NCBI GenBank assembly: GCA_964479585.1
Contig: CAYZMP010000054.1
Span: 1-10,187 of the forward strand
DNA length: 10,187 nt
Origin: UBA6182 sp964479585
GTDB taxonomy: Bacteria; Bacillota_I; Bacilli_A; Erysipelotrichales; Erysipelotrichaceae
Direction: 5' to 3'
Positions 1 through 8,470 of the stretch are shown here, one piece after another (position 1 is the first letter of the stretch; each line of letters opens with the position of its first letter). The notes below the pieces were generated by a model. It saw nothing but the letters and a program-made list of their open reading frames with translations, did no database searches and was not told the DNA's origin. The position numbers were made by a program, and so were the translations under genes.

Positions 1-957
1 TCCTAAAACATACTTCAACTTTGAATTATTCTTTAAGATTGATTCAATCTCAAAATCAGAAGAAATCGAAACATCTAAACCATCCTCAGAAAATAGTATA
101 TCTGTCTTTATACTGGTAATCAAATCACTAAAAATATCTGTATAATTAAGATCCAGACTGGACCTGATTGAATCTTTTGCATTTTTAAAGTGATCTTCAC
201 TATCAAGTAAGTTGTTCTTCATTCTTGTAAAATAGTCCCATAAAGCAAGAGAAATTCTGTTTGATTTTTGATCAGAAGTATCATCTACATCTCTTCTAGC
301 GTTTATCAGATCTACATAGAATATATTTGTTATAATCGACTTTGAGTCTAACTTATTAAGAACAACACTATCCTTTTTTGTAGAATAATAATTTGTTGTA
401 TAAAATGCATTAAGCTTCCTAATAAGAAACTCATATAAAGAAATACTTTCTATTTTTTTCTCCTCAGGTTTAATTGTTTCGTTGACCACATTTACATTAT
501 TCAAATAAATTGAGTATTCATTAATTAAATGCCTAAATTCAACAATTTCAAATCGACACGAAACTATAATTTTTTCATTGTTTTCAAATTCAAAAAATAC
601 GGGTTTTAAAACAGAGAAATCATCACTATCTTCAATAAGCAATTCTATATCTAATCTTATTGTTGGAAATAGGTTTATGTTAGTTTTATAAAATAAATCA
701 ACTACCTCTTTATTATCTTTATCCATCACAGAATATTGGTCGAAGAGTGAGTTAATTAGGTTATGATTGAAAGCTTTATAATTGAAGTCTTCAATAACAA
801 AAGAGGCACTTTGGGAAAGAAATTTTCTAAAAATCTCAGAAATCGATGTTTTACCAGTGTTATTCTTTCCAACAAAAATCATTTCTTCTGCAAATTGAAA
901 TGAAGTAGGCTCTCCAATTTTCCTAAAATTTTCAATACAAATTTCATTTACTTTCAT
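1..957 (-). CDS. AAA ATPase, OLD/RecF-like, 3' end outside the window
   Basis: The frame is open for 319 codons from the ATG at 957 to the window edge, with no stop, so only the N-terminal part is visible. The protein opens with the beta-strand pattern typical of SMC/RecF/OLD ATPases (KVNEICIENFRKIG) and has a clear Walker A motif, GKNNTGKT, at residues 30-37. A segment near residues 216-224 (VDLINARRD) resembles the region after the first ATPase half in OLD-family proteins. Signature and Walker B motifs, and any TOPRIM nuclease domain, would lie beyond the edge. The start is supported by a strong AGGAGGG site with a 6-base spacer. The gene follows the methyltransferase gene by 38 bases on the same strand, so it is probably co-transcribed with the restriction-modification genes. 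I infer a role in defence, perhaps as an ATP-dependent nuclease. An ATPase without a nuclease domain is equally possible from what can be seen. Confidence 0.85.
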   Translation of the reverse strand, partial: MKVNEICIENFRKIGEPTSFQFAEEMIFVGKNNTGKTSISEIFRKFLSQSASFVIEDFNYKAFNHNLINSLFDQYSVMDKDNKEVVDLFYKTNINLFPTIRLDIELLIEDSDDFSVLKPVFFEFENNEKIIVSCRFEIVEFRHLINEYSIYLNNVNVVNETIKPEEKKIESISLYEFLIRKLNAFYTTNYYSTKKDSVVLNKLDSKSIITNIFYVDLINARRDVDDTSDQKSNRISLALWDYFTRMKNNLLDSEDHFKNAKDSIRSSLDLNYTDIFSDLITSIKTDILFSEDGLDVSISSDFEIESILKNNSKLKYVLG

Positions 958-963
958 CTTCTA

Positions 964-970
964 CCCTCCT
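964..970 (-). promoter_or_regulatory. Shine-Dalgarno site of the ATPase gene
   Basis: AGGAGGG on the minus strand lies 6 bases before the ATG at 957. It fixes the start codon and shows that the third gene is translated independently of the methyltransferase gene before it. Confidence 0.85.
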
Positions 971-995
971 ATTCAAAAACAAGACAATAAAGGAA

Positions 996-2624
996 TTACA
1001 TTCTTCCTAACCGTCTTGCTTGAAGTTTCTTCCATATTTTTCTAAATTTACTACATTCTAATGATGATATACCAATAATATCCACTAAAATTTTTTGATC
1101 GACTACATCGAGAACCTTCTCAATATCATCTTTTTCTCTGATATTTTGATCAACAAACTTCAATAAATCATCCTTAACTTTTTGATCTATCTCAGAAATA
1201 ATTGGCAATACTACTTTTGAAAGTTCAGACGGAAGGATTTCAAGTACGCCACCGCCATAACTTCTGCCACATATTTCAGTAAAAGCAAATGAAATGCTAT
1301 TGTAGTATGACAATTGCACCAATTGATGATCAACATCTTCGTTAAACTTTATTCGATGCATAGTATCCGTCGACACCGCATTACATTCATTCAATACAAA
1401 CTTAGGATACAAGTTATTTCTTCTTAAAAAGAACGCATCAGGAACCCAAATTGATGGAACAACGTACCATCTATCTCTAATAGAACACTTATATCCTGTG
1501 TTCTGTTCATTATCCTCACCATACTGAATATAGTCTCTATATGATTGCGGAAACTCTTTTTTATCTCTATCATCAAAAGATAACAAAAATGCTCTTACAC
1601 CTTTGTCAATATTAAATTGCCAGTCCTGCTGTGTAAAATTAATCCCATGAGCATGTGAACTTCGCCCAATCAAAGGCAAGGCAATATCCTTCAATTGGTA
1701 CTTATCAATAGTATCTTGATTCACAGTAAAATAACTATTGTTTCCGGTAGTGATTCCAACATTAATTGTGCCTAGGTCTCCAAAAGTTGTAAAACGTTTA
1801 TCTGACTTAATCTTTTGGATTAATGAAATTTCTTCGTTTGAAGTGAAATATTTAGTCCATTTCTCTTTAACATGTAACATTTTTTGAAATCCATTTGCTC
1901 TGTAATCAATGTTATCAAACATGTCCAGATTATCCATTTCATAAATTCGAATCCCTTTTTCCTTCGTTCCTTTTTCTCCGATAAAAACAAGAACTTCTTG
2001 TTCAATGTCAGGGAAAACTAATTCTGAAAATGTGATTAAAGTTATTGCAGAAAAATGATCTGAAAGATACAACCGTAAATCTTCAGCATATGCAACTTGA
2101 AGCAGTTCCGCAGGTAACACAAGCATCATCTTTCCATTTTCTGATAGCATTTGGACACAAGCCACAACAAATCCTACCCATGCGTTTATCAATTTATTTG
2201 ATTTCATACCATGGGAAGTCAGTATTTCTGACTGAATTTGCCTTTGCTCTGGCGTTAAATATTGATAGCGAATGTAGGGTGGATTTCCAGCAATCAAATC
2301 ATATTTTTCTATTTGGTAATGTTCTGTATAGTATTTAAAAAAGTCTCCATGTTGAACAGAAATAACATTATTATTTCGATAAGTATGCTGTACTTTTGTA
2401 ACCTCTTCTTCTTGTATCTCAACTGCTACTATTTTTTCTAATTTGGTGAATAATTTAGAACTATAGATAGCGTCGATAAAAACTCCGTCACCAAAACTTG
2501 GTTCAAATACCGTTTTTATAGTGTTATCATCGCTAAAAAGTTCAACCATCGCTTTCGCAAGTTGATTTGGTGTATAGTAAATACCTCTTAGCTTTTGATT
2601 AGTGCTATTCTCTTTCAATTTCAT
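996..2624 (-). CDS. Eco57I-type N6-adenine DNA methyltransferase (separate M subunit)
   Basis: This 542-residue enzyme should transfer a methyl group from S-adenosylmethionine to adenine in DNA, protecting the host from the neighbouring restriction enzyme. Visible in order are the GIYYTP segment (14-19) of the N-terminal SAM-binding region, motif I EPSFGDGVF (41-49), an acidic residue E69 after the second strand, and the catalytic NPPY (114-117). A long C-terminal half is probably the target-recognition domain and includes GRSYGGGVLE. The motif order X-I-IV-TRD indicates the gamma class. The length is almost that of M.Eco57I (about 544 residues, from memory). The ATG is preceded by AGGTGA at a short spacing. 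The gene begins only 14 bases after the stop of the type IIG gene, so the two are almost certainly one transcript. In Eco57I systems the separate methylase modifies both strands of the site. The same role is inferred here. The recognition sequence cannot be deduced. Confidence 0.93.
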   Translation of the reverse strand: MKLKENSTNQKLRGIYYTPNQLAKAMVELFSDDNTIKTVFEPSFGDGVFIDAIYSSKLFTKLEKIVAVEIQEEEVTKVQHTYRNNNVISVQHGDFFKYYTEHYQIEKYDLIAGNPPYIRYQYLTPEQRQIQSEILTSHGMKSNKLINAWVGFVVACVQMLSENGKMMLVLPAELLQVAYAEDLRLYLSDHFSAITLITFSELVFPDIEQEVLVFIGEKGTKEKGIRIYEMDNLDMFDNIDYRANGFQKMLHVKEKWTKYFTSNEEISLIQKIKSDKRFTTFGDLGTINVGITTGNNSYFTVNQDTIDKYQLKDIALPLIGRSSHAHGINFTQQDWQFNIDKGVRAFLLSFDDRDKKEFPQSYRDYIQYGEDNEQNTGYKCSIRDRWYVVPSIWVPDAFFLRRNNLYPKFVLNECNAVSTDTMHRIKFNEDVDHQLVQLSYYNSISFAFTEICGRSYGGGVLEILPSELSKVVLPIISEIDQKVKDDLLKFVDQNIREKDDIEKVLDVVDQKILVDIIGISSLECSKFRKIWKKLQARRLGRM

Positions 2625-2638
2625 TTTATCACCTATTC

Positions 2639-5620
2639 TTATATACTACTATAAAGTTCGCCAATAATCGAATTTATCCTCTCAATTAGTCGATCTTTTT
2701 CTTCTTCCAGCACTTTTCTTTCTGACTTAGAAGCATTTATTAAGCGTTCATTGATCTTATATACGTCCAATACCATATTTGTAACTTCATCATGCTTTGA
2801 TTTATCAGACGCTTTTGACATGTCTAAGTCTATAATGTAAAGTTTGTTCAGTTGATATGTACCTCTTGAAACAAAACCACCTTCAAAATCACTTCCAATC
2901 AATTTCAATATTTTTTCAGTAAATGGATGATTCAACCATGCTTGAATAAATTGCAAACTGTAAGGAGATTCAGGTTTAAGCAGCACTGCACAATATCCTG
3001 CAGTTCCACCTGCTGCTACAAGCATATTTTGATTATCAAATGTGTACATTGGATCCTTACTAAGAATCCCCACGATTAATTTTTCCTGATTAAGAAAAGT
3101 TGTTAGATGCTGTGTTCTTCCATATTGATACCATGTTTCCTCTGTCGAATTTGGTACATCCCTTTTTCCACTAGAAGTGACTTGCTTTGGAACCAATTGA
3201 CTATAACTATTTTCCAAAAAATGATATGCTCCCAGATACTCACTTTTCATAACCTGAATCGGTATGAGTGTTCCACTTTCATCGTATGGAAAAACAATAT
3301 ACTTATTACTACTTAATAAGTCAAAACTGTTATTCTTCTTTTCAGATTTCTTGATTGGCTTAAAATATGATTTGAGGATATTCTTTTCAATTTCAAATTC
3401 ATGATTACTTCTCTTTATAATAAATTTATCATCGGATTCAGAAATAATTTCGTCTGTCGAAAACCAATAGGCCTTGGTCTTTTCACCACTTGTCTGAATT
3501 CCGTTTACAAAATCAACATAATTAGATAACTTTACCCCTTTTTCTTCAAGATCTGATATCAATTTAAGTAGTTGATTATCAGCAGTCAGTTTCCAGGGAT
3601 TTTCATCAATATACTCGCTATCAAACTCCACTCTCTCAACAAACTCTTCAGACCAAAGAGCAGTTGTTGTTTTAACATCAGAATACACGAATTTAGAATT
3701 AGTCCCTTTTCTTAATACCAAAATGGAACTATATACGGTTTTATCTTCAAACATCTGTAACGATCCAAAATCATTAAATTCCACAAGATATTTATTGTCA
3801 CTAATTATCTTTCTTAAGGCTTTTGCTGACTTAATCTTTGAAAACTTGTTTGGAACTATATAGGTTAATATTCCATTTGTACTTAAAAGTGAGATGCCTT
3901 TTTCAAGAAAAATGAAATACTTGTCAAACTGTTTCTCCGAAGATATATATTCCGACTTATAAACATCGAACTCTTCTTTTGGCAATAGACTTATCATTCC
4001 TTCTGTACTCACATATGGCGGATTACCAAGTATCAGGTTGAATTTATTTCCACCATTTATATTTCTCCAATCATATGGTGATATTTCAACTTTTGTTTCA
4101 ATAGGTATTCTAATACTAAGGTTATCATTTGAAACTAAAGAATTGCCACATTGAATGTTATCCGACAAATAGGGAAGAATTGGCCTAGATTCAAATACCG
4201 ACGGCTCAGTTTCCCCTTCAATTAATTTTACTAAAAGTGAAAATCTTGCAACTTCTACTGCATGAATATCAATATCTACACCAAAGATACAATTCAACAA
4301 TATATCTCTTTTATCGCTATAAGGAAGTTTTTTCTCTCCATTTTCCATCTCCAATAGATAGGATGGATTATTGGATAAATACCAGTCAACACAATATTTG
4401 ACTAAATAATCAAAGGCTGATTCTAAGAAAATTCCCGATCCACACGCTATATCAGCTATTTTTAGATTAAGAATTTCATTTGGATTCTTGCCAATGCATA
4501 AAGAATCCAAGGAAGTCTTAACCATATACTTCACTATTTCTAGAGGTGTAGTGATGACCGACTTGTCTTTATACTCATTTTTCTTGCTTAGAATAATTTT
4601 GTTATTGTCTAGAACAAGTCGTTCAGTAAGAAAATTCTCATAAATTCTGCCAAGAATGTGTGGCTCAATAATATTAAAAAGATAAGGACTCTTTGGGTAG
4701 TAAAGATCTGTAACAATTGACATCAATAGATCATCACTCAAATCATAGACAATTGAGTTATTTTTAAACAATCCGGAGTTGTACAGCTGGTCAGCCTCTT
4801 TCAATAAAGAATGAAGCTTTTCTCTAATTTCACTTTGTTCTTTAGTTGAATCATACAAACGATGATATAAAGGTAATCTTCTGTCTTCGCATATCCTCAA
4901 AAAAACAATTTGGTTAATGAATTCTTGAGAAACATCATTAATGATGTCCAAATTTCTATATCTGCTACCAATATTATATAAATGATTGCTTATAGTTAAT
5001 CTCCAATGATTAATTTGAGACAAGAAAAAAGCATCAATCGTCACAATGTCACGTGCCTTCTCAATAATCACCTCATTAGTAAATTTATCAAATCGACCGC
5101 TATACACAGACTCTCTAGAAAGAAGTTCAAAAATTTCATCAGATCTCTCAACATACTCAGTGTAATGATACTTTTTGAATCTTGCTACAGCAGTAGTATC
5201 TGATGCCTTAGGAGGTAATGTTGTATCATATATTATCAGATACTCAAAATTTGTTAAAACCCCTGCTTTATGGCCGGCATTCCAACCATATCTTCTGATT
5301 TGAAAGGCAGGATCAGGTTCCAGGTCAATATTTACTGATGGTTTTTTTGCTTCAACAAATATTTTCGTTACTCCATTTAAAGTTAGTGAATAATCTGGAC
5401 GATCAGTTTGATTTACATTATTTTCTACAATCACTTCACGATATTGGGGAGCCTTGCTTCTCTTATTAGCTATATCCCACCCTAGTATTGATAACAGTGG
5501 ATCAATTAATTCATTTCTGCAGGATAACTCATTATATTTCGAGGACTTGTCCATATAAAAAGAACGACTCGCAGAGTACTTGTTCACCAGATTATTCAAT
5601 TCATTCTTAATTATTTCCAT
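2639..5620 (-). CDS. Type IIG restriction endonuclease-methyltransferase, Eco57I/AcuI-like
   Basis: This single 993-residue chain should both cut and methylate DNA. Residues 1 to about 190 form an HsdR-N-like PD-(D/E)XK nuclease domain, with P75-D76 and E90-A-K92 separated by exactly 13 residues. This is the PD-x13-EAK motif that I recall from Eco57I. A mostly helical linker follows. The gamma-type adenine methyltransferase has motif I DIACGSGIF (390-398) and catalytic NPPY (533-536). Residues from about 690 to 940 form a TaqI-like target-recognition region, and the last 50 or so residues are charged and probably a coiled coil. The length matches R.Eco57I (about 997). The frame is intact, with no missing catalytic residue. 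The ATG at 5620 has AAGGG about 11 bases upstream, a modest site. The gene is the first of the module, ahead of the separate methylase. No controller gene precedes it, and I found no convincing promoter in the 183-base gap. Cleavage is expected at a fixed distance outside an asymmetric site, but the site itself is unknown. Confidence 0.93.
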   Translation of the reverse strand: MEIIKNELNNLVNKYSASRSFYMDKSSKYNELSCRNELIDPLLSILGWDIANKRSKAPQYREVIVENNVNQTDRPDYSLTLNGVTKIFVEAKKPSVNIDLEPDPAFQIRRYGWNAGHKAGVLTNFEYLIIYDTTLPPKASDTTAVARFKKYHYTEYVERSDEIFELLSRESVYSGRFDKFTNEVIIEKARDIVTIDAFFLSQINHWRLTISNHLYNIGSRYRNLDIINDVSQEFINQIVFLRICEDRRLPLYHRLYDSTKEQSEIREKLHSLLKEADQLYNSGLFKNNSIVYDLSDDLLMSIVTDLYYPKSPYLFNIIEPHILGRIYENFLTERLVLDNNKIILSKKNEYKDKSVITTPLEIVKYMVKTSLDSLCIGKNPNEILNLKIADIACGSGIFLESAFDYLVKYCVDWYLSNNPSYLLEMENGEKKLPYSDKRDILLNCIFGVDIDIHAVEVARFSLLVKLIEGETEPSVFESRPILPYLSDNIQCGNSLVSNDNLSIRIPIETKVEISPYDWRNINGGNKFNLILGNPPYVSTEGMISLLPKEEFDVYKSEYISSEKQFDKYFIFLEKGISLLSTNGILTYIVPNKFSKIKSAKALRKIISDNKYLVEFNDFGSLQMFEDKTVYSSILVLRKGTNSKFVYSDVKTTTALWSEEFVERVEFDSEYIDENPWKLTADNQLLKLISDLEEKGVKLSNYVDFVNGIQTSGEKTKAYWFSTDEIISESDDKFIIKRSNHEFEIEKNILKSYFKPIKKSEKKNNSFDLLSSNKYIVFPYDESGTLIPIQVMKSEYLGAYHFLENSYSQLVPKQVTSSGKRDVPNSTEETWYQYGRTQHLTTFLNQEKLIVGILSKDPMYTFDNQNMLVAAGGTAGYCAVLLKPESPYSLQFIQAWLNHPFTEKILKLIGSDFEGGFVSRGTYQLNKLYIIDLDMSKASDKSKHDEVTNMVLDVYKINERLINASKSERKVLEEEKDRLIERINSIIGELYSSI

Positions 5621-5767
5621 ATGACTGAAATCCCTTCTTATTTATTTTAACATTTCATGTAATTTTTTGCTATCACAATCAATTAATTGTTCCTGCGTTA
5701 CGTCCTTCTAAGTTGAATTTAAGCAACAAGAGAATCTCTATTTGATATTCTGAAAAAAGCTGCAATC

Positions 5768-5793
5768 GGTGAAAAATTATAGAATCCTTCACC
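5768..5793 (-). terminator. Possible weak hairpin terminator after guaA
   Basis: GGTGAA and TTCACC form a 6-base stem around a 14-base loop, extendable by two G-U pairs, just after the guaA stop. The nearest T6 run on the minus strand comes only about ten bases later (5752-5757), so this is a poor intrinsic terminator. Some guaBA transcripts may run into the restriction-modification genes. Confidence 0.3.
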
Positions 5794-5803
5794 CTTTTCT
5801 TCT

Positions 5804-7336
5804 CTACTCCCATTCTATTGTAGCGGGTGGTTTGGTTGTGACATCATACACGACACGATTGACCTGTGGTATTTGATTGATAATTTCTGAAGAAATTCTT
5901 TTTAGAACACTCATCGGTATATCCGCAACATCCGCACTAATACCATCAATGGAAGTTATTGCACGTAATGCTAGTGTGTATGCATATGTTCGCATATCAC
6001 CCATGACACCAACTGTTTTTGTGTTGGTGCATACGGTAAAGGCTTGCCATATGTGTTTGTTTAACCCTGTTTCATTAAGAATTGCATGAAAGATAGTATC
6101 ACTTTGTTGAACAATTCTAACTTTTTCCAATGTGATTTCACCCATGATTCGTATACCAATACCAGGTCCTGGAAATGGTTGACGATGCAATATAGTTTCA
6201 TCTAGTTTTAATTGTTTACCTACTAAACGTACTTCATCTTTAAACAACATGTTTAATGGCTCAATCAACTCAAAGTCAATATCCTGAGGAAGTCCTCCTA
6301 CATTATGATGACTTTTTATAGTTTGTGCTGTTTGAGTTCCCGATTCAACAACATCTGTATACAATGTACCTTGTGCTAAGTAGCGAATGTTTTTAAACTT
6401 TTTTGATTCTCTTTCAAACACTCGAATAAAAGTTTCTCCTATTATTTTGCGTTTAGCTTCAGGATCACTAACATTTTGTAATTTATCATAAAACTCGTTT
6501 TTTGCATCGATTACATGCAGTTGTAACTGATGCTTTTTCTCAAACACTTCTTTTACTTGTTCTGCTTCATTTTCTCTTAATAATCCATGATCAATAAACA
6601 TACAAACCAATTGTGAACCAATGGCTTTTCTAAGCAATAGCGCTACAACTGAACTATCTACGCCACCTGAAAGACCCAATAACACTCGATCATTTTTTAC
6701 TTTATTTCGTATGCTTTCAACTTGATCATTAATAAAATCATCCAACTTCCACAGGTTTGTAACATGACACACATTAAACGCAAAGTTTTTTAACATCGTA
6801 TTACCATGCTCACTATGAGTTAACTCAGGGTGAAATTGCACACCATAAAATGGTTTTTCTTTGTGTTTAATCATCGCTACGTGACACGTTTTTGATTGAG
6901 CAAGATTATCAAAATCTAATGGTAACTTCACAACTTGATCTTGATGAGACATCCATACAATTTGTTGTTTTGGTGTGTCTTTGCTTAAATCATTATCATC
7001 TAGGATAGTTAAAGAAACTTTTCCATACTCGTGGTTTTTGTCTTTTCTTACTTGCCCATCAAACTGTGTCACCATCATTTGCATACCATAACATATACCT
7101 AAAATTGGTATACCTAATTGATATACTTTACTGTCAATAAAAGGAGCATCTTCTTCATACACACTATTAGGGCCACCTGAAAATACTAATCCTTTTACAT
7201 GTGGATCATTTTCTAATGTCGACATTAAATTTTCATATGAGACTAACTCACTCAATACATGATGTTCTCGCAATCGACGTGCGATAAGTTGGTTGGATTG
7301 ACTACCAAAATCAACGACGAGTATTTTATCGACCAT
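5804..7336 (-). CDS. guaA: GMP synthase (glutamine-hydrolysing)
   Basis: The enzyme converts XMP to GMP in the cytosol, using ATP and ammonia released from glutamine. It is the last step of de novo guanine nucleotide synthesis. The 510-residue length is normal for the single-chain form. The N-terminal class I glutamine amidotransferase domain shows the oxyanion segment SGGPNSVY (53-60), the nucleophile Cys82 in GICYGMQ, and His169 and Glu171 in GVQFHPELTH. The ATP-pyrophosphatase domain has the P-loop SGGVDSS (223-229). The C-terminal dimerisation domain ends in the conserved PPATIEWE. The start lies inside the end of guaB (11-base overlap), which suggests translational coupling. An AAGGAGG sits 12 bases upstream, a rather long spacing. 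The gene is complete and looks functional. Its 3' end is a site used by genomic islands in many bacteria, which matters for the restriction genes that follow. Confidence 0.98.
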   Translation of the reverse strand: MVDKILVVDFGSQSNQLIARRLREHHVLSELVSYENLMSTLENDPHVKGLVFSGGPNSVYEEDAPFIDSKVYQLGIPILGICYGMQMMVTQFDGQVRKDKNHEYGKVSLTILDDNDLSKDTPKQQIVWMSHQDQVVKLPLDFDNLAQSKTCHVAMIKHKEKPFYGVQFHPELTHSEHGNTMLKNFAFNVCHVTNLWKLDDFINDQVESIRNKVKNDRVLLGLSGGVDSSVVALLLRKAIGSQLVCMFIDHGLLRENEAEQVKEVFEKKHQLQLHVIDAKNEFYDKLQNVSDPEAKRKIIGETFIRVFERESKKFKNIRYLAQGTLYTDVVESGTQTAQTIKSHHNVGGLPQDIDFELIEPLNMLFKDEVRLVGKQLKLDETILHRQPFPGPGIGIRIMGEITLEKVRIVQQSDTIFHAILNETGLNKHIWQAFTVCTNTKTVGVMGDMRTYAYTLALRAITSIDGISADVADIPMSVLKRISSEIINQIPQVNRVVYDVTTKPPATIEWE

Positions 7337-8453
7337 GATAGTTAGGTGCCTCCTTAACCATCACAAGATCGTGTGGATGTGATTCAATTAAACCACTACC
7401 ACTAATAATGACAAACTGAGCATCTTTTTGTAATTGTTGCACATTTTTACAACCACAATACCCCATACCAGAACGCAATCCACCCATCATTTGATAAACA
7501 ACATCATCAAGTGATCCTTTATAAGGAACAATTCCTTCAATACCCTCAGGAACTAGTTTACTTAACTCATTAATTCCACCTTGAAAATAACGATCGCTTG
7601 ATCCCTTTTGCATCGCAATTAGTGATCCCATCCCTACATATGCTTTTACTTTTTTATTATCTAACTCAAACACTTCACCTGGAGTTTCTAATGTCCCTGC
7701 AAAAAGATTACCTAGCATAATTGCATCTGCACCTGCACCAAGTGCTTTTACAATATCACCTGATTGTTTAATACCACCATCAGCAATGATAGATACATTG
7801 TGTGCTTTTGCAATCTTTACCACATCCATAATGGCCGTAAGTTGTGGAACACCAACTCCACTAACAACACGTGTAGTACATATTGAACCTGGACCAACAC
7901 CTACTTTTAAAATCGACGCTCCTGCTTGTATTAAATCTAAAGCAGCTTGTGCAGTTACGATATTACCACCTACAATGTCTAGCAGTGGATAACGTTGGCG
8001 AAGTTGAGTGATTGTATCAATTACACCTTTAGAGTGACCATGAGCACTATCTACAGCGATAACATCAACTTCGGCTTTCACTAGTGCATCCACTCTATCT
8101 AAAGTATCCTCACTAACACCTACCGCAGCTCCAACAAGTAAACGTTTATTTTTATCTGTTGCGGCACAAGTATATTTCTGATCAATCGTTGTTTGCTTAA
8201 CTTTTTTAACCATATCAGCTTGCTCAGTAATGCTCATGTTTTTATGAATAAAACCCAAACCACCTAAGCTAGCAAGTTTAATGGCTAACTCACTTTCTGT
8301 GACTGTGTCCATCGCCGCTGATGTGATAGGAATATTTAGCTGAATGTGACTAGATAATGAAACGGATATATCGACATGAGCAGGTACCACTTCAGAGTAT
8401 GAGGGAACAAGCAAAACATCATCGTATGTGTATCCTTCTTTAATTATTTTCAT
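7326..8453 (-). CDS. guaB: IMP dehydrogenase lacking the CBS module
   Basis: The enzyme oxidises IMP to XMP with NAD+, the committed step to GMP, and sits directly before guaA. At 375 residues it is far shorter than the usual roughly 490. The barrel start (YTYDDVLLVPSYS, 8-20), SAAMDTVTE (45-53) and GGLGFIHKNMS (64-74) are followed almost at once by LLVGAAVG (105-112). Only about 18 residues stand where the paired CBS regulatory domains usually lie. Catalytic Cys192 (GPGSICTTR), ADGGI (224-228), GMGSLIAMQKGSSDRYFQ with the Arg288-Tyr289 dyad, and VPEGIEG (301-307) are all present. The flap and dyad mark it as IMP dehydrogenase rather than GMP reductase, which is also short and CBS-less. Ile308 replaces the Arg that I recall in EGIEGR of common bacterial enzymes. 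No frameshift is visible, so this looks like a natural compact form, as known in Borrelia. Confidence 0.95.
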   Translation of the reverse strand: MKIIKEGYTYDDVLLVPSYSEVVPAHVDISVSLSSHIQLNIPITSAAMDTVTESELAIKLASLGGLGFIHKNMSITEQADMVKKVKQTTIDQKYTCAATDKNKRLLVGAAVGVSEDTLDRVDALVKAEVDVIAVDSAHGHSKGVIDTITQLRQRYPLLDIVGGNIVTAQAALDLIQAGASILKVGVGPGSICTTRVVSGVGVPQLTAIMDVVKIAKAHNVSIIADGGIKQSGDIVKALGAGADAIMLGNLFAGTLETPGEVFELDNKKVKAYVGMGSLIAMQKGSSDRYFQGGINELSKLVPEGIEGIVPYKGSLDDVVYQMMGGLRSGMGYCGCKNVQQLQKDAQFVIISGSGLIESHPHDLVMVKEAPNYHGR

Positions 8454-8456
8454 ATG

Positions 8457-8464
8457 ACCTCCAA
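8457..8464 (-). promoter_or_regulatory. Shine-Dalgarno site of guaB with short spacing
   Basis: TTGGAGGT lies only 3 bases before the ATG at 8453, closer than the usual 5-9. No better start exists nearby, because family alignment requires the protein to begin just before EGYTYDDVLL. The site begins 6 bases after the T tract of the upstream terminator. Confidence 0.7.
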
Positions 8465-8470
8465 GTTTTT

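Noticed and set aside
1..957. Gabija (GajA) assignment of the ATPase gene
   Set aside because: Only the N-terminal ATPase part is visible. Neither the TOPRIM domain nor a following UvrD-like helicase can be seen, so the name is not supported.
2045..2338. Plus-strand open frames inside the genes (also near 3107-3316, 5006-5203, 5877-6089, 7786-7992 and 8565-9077)
   Set aside because: All are antisense to well-supported genes, lack recognisable domains and are best explained as chance frames.
2639..5620. Assigning the Eco57I recognition site CTGAAG to this system
   Set aside because: Specificity depends on the target-recognition region, which cannot be read by eye. The hexamer occurs several times in the window (for example 2081-2086 and 5887-5892), which is no evidence either way.
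7326..8453. GMP reductase (guaC) as an alternative for the short guaB
   Set aside because: The GSSDRYFQ dyad and VPEGIEG flap are IMP dehydrogenase features, and the gene overlaps guaA.
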